Part shown: positions 25,459 to 32,881 of the stretch, piece by piece
How the letters are laid out: each line of letters starts with the position of its first letter
Position numbering within the stretch: the first letter of the stretch is position 1
Assembly: GCA_963703895.1 (NCBI GenBank)
Contig: CAVPFX010000002.1
Span: forward strand, 992,001 to 1,056,000
Direction: 5' to 3'
Length of the DNA stretch: 64,000 nucleotides
From: VRUE01 sp963703895
Lineage (GTDB): Bacteria > Actinomycetota > Thermoleophilia > Solirubrobacterales > 70-9
Made by a program: the position numbers and the translations under genes
Notes under the pieces: generated by a model
The model's database searches: none
What the model saw: only the letters and a program-made list of their open reading frames with translations
Told to the model about the DNA's origin: nothing

Positions 25459-26376
25459 GTGGCCGAGCTGAGCGAAGAGCGCCTGGCGCCCTGCAACGGA
25501 ATCGAGATCGCCTACCAGGAGGTGGGCAACCCCGACGGCGAGCCGCTGATCCTGGTGATGGGCCTGGCGACCCAGATGATCGCCTGGGACGACGAGTTCT
25601 GCGCGATGCTGGCGGAACGGGGCTTCCGTGTGGTGCGCTTCGACAACCGCGACATCGGCCACTCGACCAGGCTCGACGGGGCGCACGTGCCGAGTCGCCT
25701 CGATCTCCTCCTGCGGAGGCGCGAGACCGCCGCCTATCTGCTCTCCGACATGGCCGCTGACACCGTCGGCTTGATGGACCACCTGGGTATGGAGTCGGCG
25801 AACGTGGTCGGCATCTCGATGGGGGGGATGATCGGTCAGACCGTCGCGATCGAGCATCCGGAGCGAATCCGCTCGCTGGTCTCGATGCACTCGACCACCG
25901 GCAGCCGACGCGTCGGGCAGCCGACGCTGAAAGTCTTCGCCCTGATGCTGGCCGACGCGCCGCGCGACCGCGACGCCTTCGTCAAGCGCATCCAGCGGAC
26001 CTACGAGCTGATCGGCTCGCCCGGCTACCCAACCGATGAGGAGCGCCTGCTGCGGGTGGCGGAAGGTTCTTGGGAGCGCGGCCACAACCCGCGCGGAGTG
26101 CTGCGCCAGCTGCACGCGATCGTCGCTTCGGGCGACCGCACCGCGGCGCTGCGCAAGCTCGACCTGCCGGCGACCGTGATCCACGGCACCCGCGACACGC
26201 TGATTCGTCCCAGCGGAGGGCGGGCCACTGCCGCGGCGATCCCCGACGCCCGCCTGCACTTGATCGAGGGCATGGGGCACGATCTGCCCCGCGAGCTCTG
26301 GCCGGTCTTCGCCGACGAGATCGCCGAGACGGCCACCCGGGCCGGCTGGCAAGCCCCCGCCCACCAGCCCGTCTGA
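25459..26376 (+). CDS. Alpha/beta hydrolase
   Basis: This is a 305-residue hydrolase with GTG start. It has the nucleophile elbow V-V-G-I-S-M-G-G-M-I-G, the R-F-D-N-R-D-I-G-H-S-T segment after strand 4, an acid region in I-H-G-T-R-D-T-L-I, and catalytic His in E-G-M-G-H-D-L-P. The cap contains D-L-L-L-R-R-R-E-T-A-A-Y. Such proteins are esterases, lactonases or aclacinomycin-methylesterase-like enzymes. The stop codon lies 1 bp from the 3' end of the convergent tRNA-Leu gene. Confidence 0.88.
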   Translation: MAELSEERLAPCNGIEIAYQEVGNPDGEPLILVMGLATQMIAWDDEFCAMLAERGFRVVRFDNRDIGHSTRLDGAHVPSRLDLLLRRRETAAYLLSDMAADTVGLMDHLGMESANVVGISMGGMIGQTVAIEHPERIRSLVSMHSTTGSRRVGQPTLKVFALMLADAPRDRDAFVKRIQRTYELIGSPGYPTDEERLLRVAEGSWERGHNPRGVLRQLHAIVASGDRTAALRKLDLPATVIHGTRDTLIRPSGGRATAAAIPDARLHLIEGMGHDLPRELWPVFADEIAETATRAGWQAPAHQPV

Positions 26377-26377
26377 G

Positions 26378-26461
26378 TGCGGCTGAGAGGAGTCGAACCT
26401 CCACGGAGTTTCCTCCACACGGACCTGAACCGTGCGCGTCTACCAGTTCCGCCACAGCCGC
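26378..26461 (-). tRNA. tRNA-Leu(CAG)
   Basis: The minus strand gives an 84-nt class II tRNA. It has acceptor arms GCGGCTG and CAGCCGC, anticodon loop TTCAGGT (anticodon CAG), a long variable arm TGTGGAGGAAACTCCGT, and T arm GAGGTTCGACTCCTC. The discriminator is A; no CCA is encoded. Confidence 0.93.
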
Positions 26462-26553
26462 GAGGCCAGGCAATCTACCGATTTGCAGCCCCAGGCCCCA
26501 CCGCCCCCGGCCCGACGACCCACCCGCCTCCATCGCTAGAATGCCCGTTCCTC

Positions 26554-26626
26554 GCCGCTATCGTCTAGGGGACTAGGACGCCGGATTCTCAGTCCGGAAA
26601 CCGGGGTTCGAATCCCCGTAGCGGTA
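26554..26626 (+). tRNA. tRNA-Glu(CTC), integration target
   Basis: This is a 73-nt cloverleaf with acceptor arms GCCGCTA and TAGCGGT (one G-T pair), anticodon stem CCGGA/TCCGG with loop TTCTCAG (anticodon CTC), and T arm CCGGGGTTCGAATCCCCG. Its last 41 bases are repeated exactly at 35878-35918, so the gene doubles as attL of an integrated element that restores the tRNA 3' end. Confidence 0.95.
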
Positions 26627-26652
26627 CCTCACAGAAAGCGCTCTAGAAAGCC

Positions 26653-26679
26653 AAAAACCCCGGTTTTACCGGGGTTTTT
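26653..26679 (+). terminator. Rho-independent terminator after tRNA-Glu
   Basis: AAAAACCCCGG (26653-26663) and CCGGGGTTTTT (26669-26679) form an 11-bp perfect hairpin with a TTTTA loop and a terminal T-run. It lies 27 bp behind the tRNA inside the element, so the incoming element may have supplied a new terminator. In reverse it could also stop the RES operon. Confidence 0.85.
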
Positions 26680-26690
26680 CTAGTTCTATG

Positions 26691-26843
26691 GGGCAACGGT
26701 TCGGCAACAGGGTGTTGCCGCCGCTGTATCTGGGCGCAAGCCCTGGGCGAGCTTTTCCCATGCTGAAGCGGTTTGCGCTGTTGCCGCGCGGCAACAGCGA
26801 TGACAGTTCGCGGCAACAGCTGCGGGGCCGTCGTCGTGTTGCC
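26691..26843. repeat. Left-end cluster of GGCAACAG motifs
   Basis: GGCAACAG or its complement CTGTTGCC, complete or nearly so, occurs at 26691, 26702, 26713, 26778, 26789, 26811 and 26836, in both orientations. The pair CTGTTGCCG/CGGCAACAG at 26778-26797 is a near-perfect palindrome. The same motif clusters at the right end (35710-35793). The distribution fits arm-type binding sites of the element's integrase. Confidence 0.6.
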
Positions 26844-27442
26844 TACCGGCGTCTTGGGTGGCGGCGGGGAAGGACGGTGATCGCGAACGTGGTGGAGGCT
26901 TCGTGGATCAGGTCGACAGGGATGGTTGTTGTCTTGGCAGCGCTCCGCGGCGGTTTGGCTGAACCGAAAAGGGCGATGGAGCCCAGCTGCCCGCGTGGGT
27001 CGTGGCGGGCCTTGTAACGGATGCCGTCATAGCCGGCCTCTTGGAGAGCGAGTGCCCAGCCCTGCGTCAGGTTGTAGTCGGAGGTTGAGTGGATCTCGGC
27101 GGTGAGGCCGATGAGTCCAAGAACGGTCGGGTCGGTCAGGTCAACGATCTTTGCGCCTGGTGGACGCAGCCTGGATAGCCGCTGCGCGTCGACCAGCGGC
27201 TCCGGGATCACCCCGCCCGGCCGCAGCAGGCGCCCGAACTTCTCGACGAAGGCGCCAATCGGCTCCTCGGCGAGGTAGCAAGTGCCTGACTCAGAGAGGT
27301 TGAACCTGCCATCGGGACCGACGTCGAAGAACCAGGGCGCGACATCGGCGGCATGGATCCGCCACAGAGGTTTCGTCCCGAGCTTCGTGCTGGGTAGCTC
27401 GGGCAGGTCATCCGGAGGGGCGGGCAGGCCGCGCGGACTCAA
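26843..27442 (-). CDS. RES-domain toxin
   Basis: This is a 199-residue protein with the RES fold pattern. L-W-R-I-H-A-A-D-V-A-P-W-F-F gives the conserved Arg, G-R-F-N-L-S-E-S-G-T-C-Y-L-A-E carries the R-F/N and Y motifs, and the C-terminal half has G-Y-D-G-I-R-Y-K-A-R-H-D. Known RES toxins break down NAD+ by an ADP-ribosyltransferase-like fold and arrest growth. The TTG start at 27442 overlaps the stop of the upstream antitoxin gene (TTGA). It sits at the left end of the tRNA-Glu element, where it may stabilise the element. Confidence 0.8.
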   Translation of the reverse strand: MSPRGLPAPPDDLPELPSTKLGTKPLWRIHAADVAPWFFDVGPDGRFNLSESGTCYLAEEPIGAFVEKFGRLLRPGGVIPEPLVDAQRLSRLRPPGAKIVDLTDPTVLGLIGLTAEIHSTSDYNLTQGWALALQEAGYDGIRYKARHDPRGQLGSIALFGSAKPPRSAAKTTTIPVDLIHEASTTFAITVLPRRHPRRR

Positions 27443-27948
27443 CGCTTCAGCTCGGCCACGGTGCGGTGGGCCGAAAGAAGCAGGGGCTCGATGTCCGCGT
27501 CGGCGAAGGCATCAACCGGCGCCCGGTTGCCAAGCTCCGGCTGGGGGGTGGTGGCAAACGAGGCGAGCGTCCACGGGTCGAGGTCCGCATCACCGAAGAT
27601 CTCGTTGAGTCTCTTGACCGCGCCGAAGGGCGCCCCGCTGGCTGCATCGAACTGCCAGCGCGGGTAGCGAACCAGCCCAGCGTCGTCGCGCAGCGCAATC
27701 ACCGACCCGCTGACGACCCGCTTGCGCAGCGCCTCGCGGCTGATCCCACCGAGCAGAACCCGCGCCTCAGCACTGGTCAGCAGATCCCCAAGCGCCCGCT
27801 CCCAAGCCCCGCCGGCAAGCACGACCATCGCCGCCTGTCGCCCAAGAACCTCCGCATCGTCAGCCGAGCTCGGCTGACCGCCGATCTCGGTGAGGGTGCG
27901 CCGAAACTCTTCGACGGTGCGGTCTAGAAGAGCTGGGTTCGCTGCCAT
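27439..27948 (-). CDS. RES-associated antitoxin (Xre/MbcA/ParS-like)
   Basis: This is a 169-residue protein directly upstream of the RES toxin. Residues 55-110 contain a helix-turn-helix-like S-A-E-A-R-V-L-L-G-G-I-S-R-E-A-L-R-K-R and R-Y-P-R-W-Q-F-D. The C-terminal part, F-G-D-A-D-L-D-P-W-T-L-A-S-F, is what antitoxins of RES/MbcT toxins use to cover the toxin active site. It should neutralise the toxin and repress the operon. The promoter region has three TTGAC repeats that could be its binding sites. The start ATG is only about 6 bp after the -10 box, so the mRNA may be leaderless. Confidence 0.75.
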   Translation of the reverse strand: MAANPALLDRTVEEFRRTLTEIGGQPSSADDAEVLGRQAAMVVLAGGAWERALGDLLTSAEARVLLGGISREALRKRVVSGSVIALRDDAGLVRYPRWQFDAASGAPFGAVKRLNEIFGDADLDPWTLASFATTPQPELGNRAPVDAFADADIEPLLLSAHRTVAELKR

Positions 27949-27954
27949 TGCTAT

Positions 27955-27983
27955 AAATTACCGTCAACCTCGTCAACCGTCAA
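27955..27983 (-). promoter_or_regulatory. Promoter of the RES module with TTGAC repeats
   Basis: On the minus strand TTGACG (27978-27983) and TAATTT (27955-27960) are 17 bp apart, a standard -35/-10 arrangement. TTGAC recurs twice more within the spacer region, spaced by 2 and 4 bp. Such iterons overlapping the core promoter suit antitoxin autoregulation. Confidence 0.55.
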
Positions 27984-28050
27984 GAAAAAGATATGCCGCC
28001 TGCATATAGCCCATGCGGTTAGGTTCGAATCCATCTGTTTCTGATGTTCA

Positions 28051-30177
28051 TCAACGCTTGAGGAACCGGCTCGGCCAGAGGATTACCTCCCGGACTGGAG
28101 TGAGTGCCTTCTCGACGAAGGAAACATCTTCCGAGGCAAATAGGGAATTCCAGACGATCTCTCCCTGTTTCTTGGTCGCTCCGGAGGAGTCGAGGATCGG
28201 AACTAGGGCAGCGATCAGGGGGGCTGCTGCCGGACTGGCAAGAACCTGGCGCAGCGCGGCCGAATTCTCGATCAAGAGCAGCTCCTCTGCTGGCCATTTG
28301 CCGCCGACAAAGCCGGTGGCGAGGAGATCGCCAGCCTGCTCGAGCGGCGGCGCCTTACGATCGCGGGCGGCTTCGCCGAGTCGCTTAAGCGCCTTGGGCT
28401 TCAGTTTGGCGGCGGAGCGAAGCCGGACATAGAGCTCGTTGAAAGCGCGGACTGCGGTCTGTGGGCCGAGGCGGGTCTCGGGGTCAGCCGCGGCGAGGAA
28501 GAGCAGGGCGAGAGTGAAGTCGCTGAGGGTTCCGCCGCTCTCGAGCAGATGATCCCACTCAGCCACCGGCACCTTCTCGAGCTTCTTCGCTCCCCAGGCA
28601 TTGAGCAGGGCGCTCGCCACAGCTAGCGAAGGCCCGTTTGCCTGCAGCCAGCTGACCACCGGTTTCGATTTGGCGTCCTCCAAGAGCCGGGAGAGGTCGG
28701 CGTCTGAGCCGGTCGAATGGATCGCCTCGAGCAGGAGCTCGATGCCGTCCGGCCACGAGGCGGTGGCGGCCTCGGTGAATTTCTCCGCGCCTGCCTCAAG
28801 TGCGGCTTCTAGTAGGCCAAGACGCTTGCTTCTCGCCATGTGAGGTTTGCCAAGGATCGGCCAGGCGAAATCAAAGTCGAGCGAGGACACCAGTGCTGGG
28901 CGGGAGATAAGCGGCTGGGAGTGGACTGCGAGCCGGGCAAGGAGCTCCTGGTCTTCAGCCGCCCAACGCTTGATCTGAGTATTTGTGAGAGCGGCCGCGA
29001 TCGCCTCCAGTCCCGCCCTGGCCGCCTTGGAGCGACGGCGCTCGATCAGCTGCGCGGTTAGTCGTAGGACCAGCGGCTCGTCGACCTTGAGCAGCTCGGC
29101 GAGGCGATCGCCGAGGCCGTGGGCCTCGGCGTCCTCGTCAACCTCGGAGCCGGCAAGGGCGAGTAGGAGCTCCACCTGATCAACGGGGAAGGGAAGGCGA
29201 GGGTCGGGCTGACTTGAGAAGAGCGCCTGCTTCAGCTCGGCCGCTTCCTCAGGGCCGGGGCAGACGCGAGCGAGCGCCCTGAGCCCGCTTGCGAGGTCGG
29301 ATTGATATCCGGGATCGAGAGCGGCGAAAACAGTGGCGAGGACCCAGAGCCCCTGCCTCGAGGCAAGCTCCCCCTCGCCGAAGTCGCGCAGGAACGTGCG
29401 CAACGTCCCCGGGGACTTGAGATCGGTGCGTAGCGCCGCACACCAGTTCGGGGGTGGGCGTTCGAGCGGCTTGGTGATCGTTCGCGGCGCCGGACGATCG
29501 GCAGGCTCCTCCCAGCTGCCTTGCTGTGGATTGCCGGTCAGCTGTAGGTCGAAGAGTCGCTCGTCAAGGCGGCGGGCCGTCCTCGGCGCCTGGGCAAAGG
29601 AGAAAGACCCTCGCAAGGCCGGCGACTGCTGCAGCCAGATCGCGAGCAAGAAGCGGTGCTGGTCGATGCCCTTCAGCGAACCCGAGCGCAGGTCGATGGG
29701 CGGGGCCGGCGGCTCATAAAGGGACCAGAGCAGCGTCTCGGTCACCGCTGGTGCCTTCTGTAGCAGGGTCTCTTCCTCCCGGCCGCCGCTAAGCGAGCGC
29801 GGGCTAAGCGGTTCGGCGTAGGAGTCCCACCCCTCTTCGTCGAGACGGGGACGGGAGAAGGCGCCGAGTAGTGGCAGGAGGTCTTCCTCGGCGAGCAGTG
29901 GATCGGCCAGTAGCAGGGAGTGGGTCCAGACGCAGCCGGGGCGACGCACCTCGACGGCGGGCCAGGTGAAGGCGAGCACGTAGTACTCGCCGCTCGGGAG
30001 AGGGTAGCCGCAGAGCAGCGGAGCTTCGGGGGGGATCTGGCGGGCGTCGGCGCTGTCAGAGAGGACCAGCATCTGACGTTGGTCGAGCTCGCTGATCGGC
30101 GCCGAGGAGGCAAGCAGGCGGTGGCCGTCGCGGTAGCCGTGGAGTGCCTGTTGGACAGGCCGAGCTGCAGTGCTCAC
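28051..30177 (-). CDS. GAP1-like GTPase-associated protein (N2-type N-terminus)
   Basis: This is a 708-residue soluble protein and the last gene of the five-gene operon. Residues 8-22, V-Q-Q-A-L-H-G-Y-R-D-G-H-R-L-L, followed by L-V-L-S-D-S-A-D and C-G-Y-P-L-P-S-G-E-Y-Y-V-L-A, match what I remember of the GTPase-associated protein 1 N-terminal domain type 2. The remaining 550 residues are helical, Leu/Ala-rich and repetitive, as in GAP1 middle and C-terminal regions. By family prediction it acts as GTPase regulator or scaffold for the two upstream GTPases. The GTG start overlaps the previous stop as GTGA. No catalytic motif or membrane segment is seen. Confidence 0.75.
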   Translation of the reverse strand: MSTAARPVQQALHGYRDGHRLLASSAPISELDQRQMLVLSDSADARQIPPEAPLLCGYPLPSGEYYVLAFTWPAVEVRRPGCVWTHSLLLADPLLAEEDLLPLLGAFSRPRLDEEGWDSYAEPLSPRSLSGGREEETLLQKAPAVTETLLWSLYEPPAPPIDLRSGSLKGIDQHRFLLAIWLQQSPALRGSFSFAQAPRTARRLDERLFDLQLTGNPQQGSWEEPADRPAPRTITKPLERPPPNWCAALRTDLKSPGTLRTFLRDFGEGELASRQGLWVLATVFAALDPGYQSDLASGLRALARVCPGPEEAAELKQALFSSQPDPRLPFPVDQVELLLALAGSEVDEDAEAHGLGDRLAELLKVDEPLVLRLTAQLIERRRSKAARAGLEAIAAALTNTQIKRWAAEDQELLARLAVHSQPLISRPALVSSLDFDFAWPILGKPHMARSKRLGLLEAALEAGAEKFTEAATASWPDGIELLLEAIHSTGSDADLSRLLEDAKSKPVVSWLQANGPSLAVASALLNAWGAKKLEKVPVAEWDHLLESGGTLSDFTLALLFLAAADPETRLGPQTAVRAFNELYVRLRSAAKLKPKALKRLGEAARDRKAPPLEQAGDLLATGFVGGKWPAEELLLIENSAALRQVLASPAAAPLIAALVPILDSSGATKKQGEIVWNSLFASEDVSFVEKALTPVREVILWPSRFLKR

Positions 30178-31010
30178 TGGGACTGATCGAGCAGCCAGCT
30201 GATCGGGGCGCCGATGTCGGAGTTCTTTTCCTCCCCCCGCTGGGCGATGATCCGCTCGTGAGTAGGTTGCACGCGCGCAAGTCTCTCACGCGTCTCGGGG
30301 TCGGTGACGTCGCCGCCCTGAGCACTGATTCCGAAGACCGCATAGGGCCGGGAGTCGCGGCGGCCCTCGAGCATCTGCCAAAGCAGGGGCAGGTTGACCT
30401 GCAGCCAGGCCTCGGGCGACGTGTCCCGCTCATTGAGGACTTCATCCCAGGCGGAGATCACAACGGCGGTCGGCAGGTCAGGGGCGTGCTCGTCGATCCC
30501 CTCAAGCAGGTCGGCGAGCTTGGTCTGAGTCGGTGCCCTCTCTGGATCCCAGTCATCCTCTCCGGCGTTTGAGGTGGCGCTAGGATCCTGCCCGGATTCC
30601 CCGGGGGTCAGCCTTAGGGGAGGAACCACTTTGCCACCGTGGGCGAAGAGCAGTAGACCGTTAGACCTAATAGCGATCTCGGCGAGCTTCTCGGGCCAGT
30701 GGGTACCCTTCCAGGCGGCCTCGAAGCTCTCGCCGACGACGTCTGGGACACGCAGATCGAACTCCTCCCCGGTGGCGGAGAGAAGCGGCATCTCGGTGTG
30801 GCGAGGGCCGTCGATATTGGAGTGGTCCAGCTCTTTGAAGTCCAGCCAGTCCTGGGTGATGCGAAAGAAGTACTCGTAATCGGCGGGTTTCTCGCGAAGG
30901 CGCAGGTTTCCCTCCTGGCCTTCACGGTCGCCCATCACCACGTAAAGCGCGGCGAGGAAGGTCGTCTTGCCGGACTCAGAGGTCCCGGCCATCAGTAGGT
31001 CGAGGTTCAC
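30174..31010 (-). CDS. Double-GTPase-1-like P-loop GTPase
   Basis: The GTG start at 31010 is chosen because it overlaps the upstream stop (GTGA) and is followed directly by MNLDLLMAGTSESGKTTFLA; longer N-terminal sequence is antisense-like. The 278-residue protein has P-loop G-T-S-E-S-G-K-T (residues 9-16), a DxxG switch in R-V-P-D-V-V-G-E-S-F, and V-V-I-S-A-W-D-E-V in the position of the base-specificity N/T-K-x-D motif. The T-S-E-S-G-K-T loop and overall order fit the DO-GTPase1 family as I recall it. It is expected to act with the adjacent second GTPase. Confidence 0.75.
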   Translation of the reverse strand: MNLDLLMAGTSESGKTTFLAALYVVMGDREGQEGNLRLREKPADYEYFFRITQDWLDFKELDHSNIDGPRHTEMPLLSATGEEFDLRVPDVVGESFEAAWKGTHWPEKLAEIAIRSNGLLLFAHGGKVVPPLRLTPGESGQDPSATSNAGEDDWDPERAPTQTKLADLLEGIDEHAPDLPTAVVISAWDEVLNERDTSPEAWLQVNLPLLWQMLEGRRDSRPYAVFGISAQGGDVTDPETRERLARVQPTHERIIAQRGEEKNSDIGAPISWLLDQSQ

Positions 31011-32017
31011 GGCGTCTCTTCGCCCGCCCGGGATCGGTCGCTCTTGGGTGCAGCCATGAAGGCGTTGAAGCTGTCGGGGGGGATTGTTGTGCCGGGCGCC
31101 GGGTGAGTGATTTGCAGAGCGGGGCGGTCGGTCCAGCGGGAGAGGAGGTCGCCGACCCCGAAACCGATCTGGAAGGCGTCGCTGCTCGAGCGGGCGGCGG
31201 TCTCGATGAAACCCACTTCGCGGGAGCCGAAGATCTCGCGCAGCTGGCCGAAGAGCTTGTCGATCGTCTGTCGTCCGTCGCTCTGCTCGTGGACGAGATC
31301 CCACTTGGTGATCACTACGCTGATCGCGGAGGGGTCGGCGAGGGCCTGAGGGTCGACGAGTAGGTTCTCGGCCAGGTCGAGCGTGAAGCGGCTCTCGGCC
31401 TGGCGGCGCTCGGGCCGCGCCATCGAGCCGCCGTCGACGGTAATGCAGACGTGATCGGCGCGGCGCAGCGCCTTGAAGTCGGTGGCCGGGCTGCTGCCGT
31501 CGGCGATCGGTTTGCTGTGGAACTCGCCGGAGAAGTCACCAAGCAGCAGCTCATAAGGCTGGCTGGGGAGCTCCTGGCGGGCGGTCCGTAGGTGCAGCCA
31601 GGGCGGCGCGTCCTGCGCGGTGTGGCCGTCGAGCTCTCCTCCCGGCCCGTCCCCGTGGAGGCTGCGGTGACAGCGCTTCTCGAATCCGTGCAGCGTGCGC
31701 GAGCCGAGAAACCAGTGGCCGTTCAGCGGGCCGAGGCCAAAGCGCTCGTAGAGAGCGGCGAGCACCGTCGTCTTGCCGCTGCCGGCGTTGCCGAGCAAGA
31801 CGACAACGGTCGCCCGTGATTGCGCGGCGACGCGATTGGCCCCCGGAGAGCCGAGTGCCTCGCCGCGGGCAAAGCCGGCTTCGCCCTGCTGGCTGGCGGC
31901 GAGCAGCTCGTCCACAGGGGCATCGTCGCTGGGCTCGGGGACCGGCTCTCGCTGCTGCTGCTCGACCTCGGGGGTTACGGTCGGCTCCTCGGCGGGCTGC
32001 TCGGGAGTCTCGCTCAT
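31007..32017 (-). CDS. Double-GTPase-2-like P-loop GTPase
   Basis: This is a 336-residue protein. The first 60 residues are an acidic disordered linker rich in Glu, Pro and Gln. The GTPase core has P-loop G-N-A-G-S-G-K-T (76-83), then F-L-G-S-R-T-L-H-G-F-E-K-R-C-H, a marker I associate with DO-GTPase2. L-L-L-G-D-F-S-G-E is the DxxG motif and V-V-I-T-K-W-D-L-V stands in for N/T-K-x-D. The ATG at 32017 has GGAGGCGAGGAG upstream. In the repaired frame the previous gene ends in an ATGA overlap with this start, so all five genes are translationally coupled. Confidence 0.78.
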   Translation of the reverse strand: MSETPEQPAEEPTVTPEVEQQQREPVPEPSDDAPVDELLAASQQGEAGFARGEALGSPGANRVAAQSRATVVVLLGNAGSGKTTVLAALYERFGLGPLNGHWFLGSRTLHGFEKRCHRSLHGDGPGGELDGHTAQDAPPWLHLRTARQELPSQPYELLLGDFSGEFHSKPIADGSSPATDFKALRRADHVCITVDGGSMARPERRQAESRFTLDLAENLLVDPQALADPSAISVVITKWDLVHEQSDGRQTIDKLFGQLREIFGSREVGFIETAARSSSDAFQIGFGVGDLLSRWTDRPALQITHPAPGTTIPPDSFNAFMAAPKSDRSRAGEETP

Positions 32018-32881
32018 CTCCTCGCCTCCGCAAAAGCACGGGCGAGCATCACTTGGTCAAGGAGGCGTAGCACCTCATGAACGTCTCCCTCGCCCGAAGG
32101 GGGCTTGAGATCGGCTCCAAGATTGGGGCAGAGGCTCGGAGATCGCCGGGTCGATCTCGACCGGCTTGGTCCCGAGCGGCTCGGTGGCGCTCGGTTGAGC
32201 GAGCTTGGCGGCGATCATCTCACGCGTCGCCGGGGGCTCGGGCAGGAACCAGAGGCACTGGGCGTACTCTAGGGCGAGCGCTAGTGGACTCTCGGGGCGC
32301 GCCTCGGAGAGCAGCCACCAGGCGACCTGGTCACGCTCCCAGAGGCGCTGGCGATCATGCTGGACATAGTTCTGCAGTACCTCGATCTCCTCCAGTGCCC
32401 GTGCGGCGGTGCCGTCCTCGTTTTTAGGCTTGTCCTTACTGAGCCTGCTCCCGGGAGAAACGCGGTTGCGGAGGTAGAGCGCGCGCTTCAGGAGGTAGGC
32501 GGCGGCGGAAGACGTGAGGTCGGCGTGAACTGGGCGCCAACCCGCGTGGGCTGCGCAGCGCACCCCCAGCCCGGGAATCAACCCAACACCAGCTCGTTCC
32601 CTCGAGAAGGCGAGAATCAGGGCCTCGCCAGCCAGCACCGCCAGGAGCTGGCGCTCCCCGGTCTCTTCGATTATCGGGTCGCTCGAGTTGAGGCGCTGGC
32701 GAAGCTCGACGTCATCGTGGGGGGGAAGGGGTCGGTGATGCGCCGCGAGCACCAGGGTCAAAGCGCGTTCCGCGTTGAGGTTGGTCGAAGCCGCCGCCGC
32801 TGCCTCTTTCAGCTTCGGAATGTCGAGCAAGCGATCGTCGACAGTCGCCTCGCGAACCCTGTCGGTGAACTCGACTGACAT
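32014..32881 (-). pseudogene. GASH-like helical protein of the GTPase system, one-base frameshift
   Basis: As read, the frame from ATG 32881 stops at 32075 after a basic tail. Removing one C from the CCCC run (complement of 32125-32128) instead yields L-P-N-L-G-A-D-L-K-P-P-S-G-E-G-D and V-L-R-L-L-D-Q-V-M-L-A-R-A-F-A. The stop is then at 32014, forming an ATGA overlap with the GTPase start (288 residues, 867 bp in frame). The protein is all-helical, with L-L-A-V-L-A-G-E-A-L-I-L-A-F and A-A-H-A-G-W-R-P. It fits the GTPase-associated helical (GASH) family as I recall it. Its start overlaps the phosphoesterase stop as TAATG. This is either a real inactivation or a homopolymer error. Confidence 0.7.
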
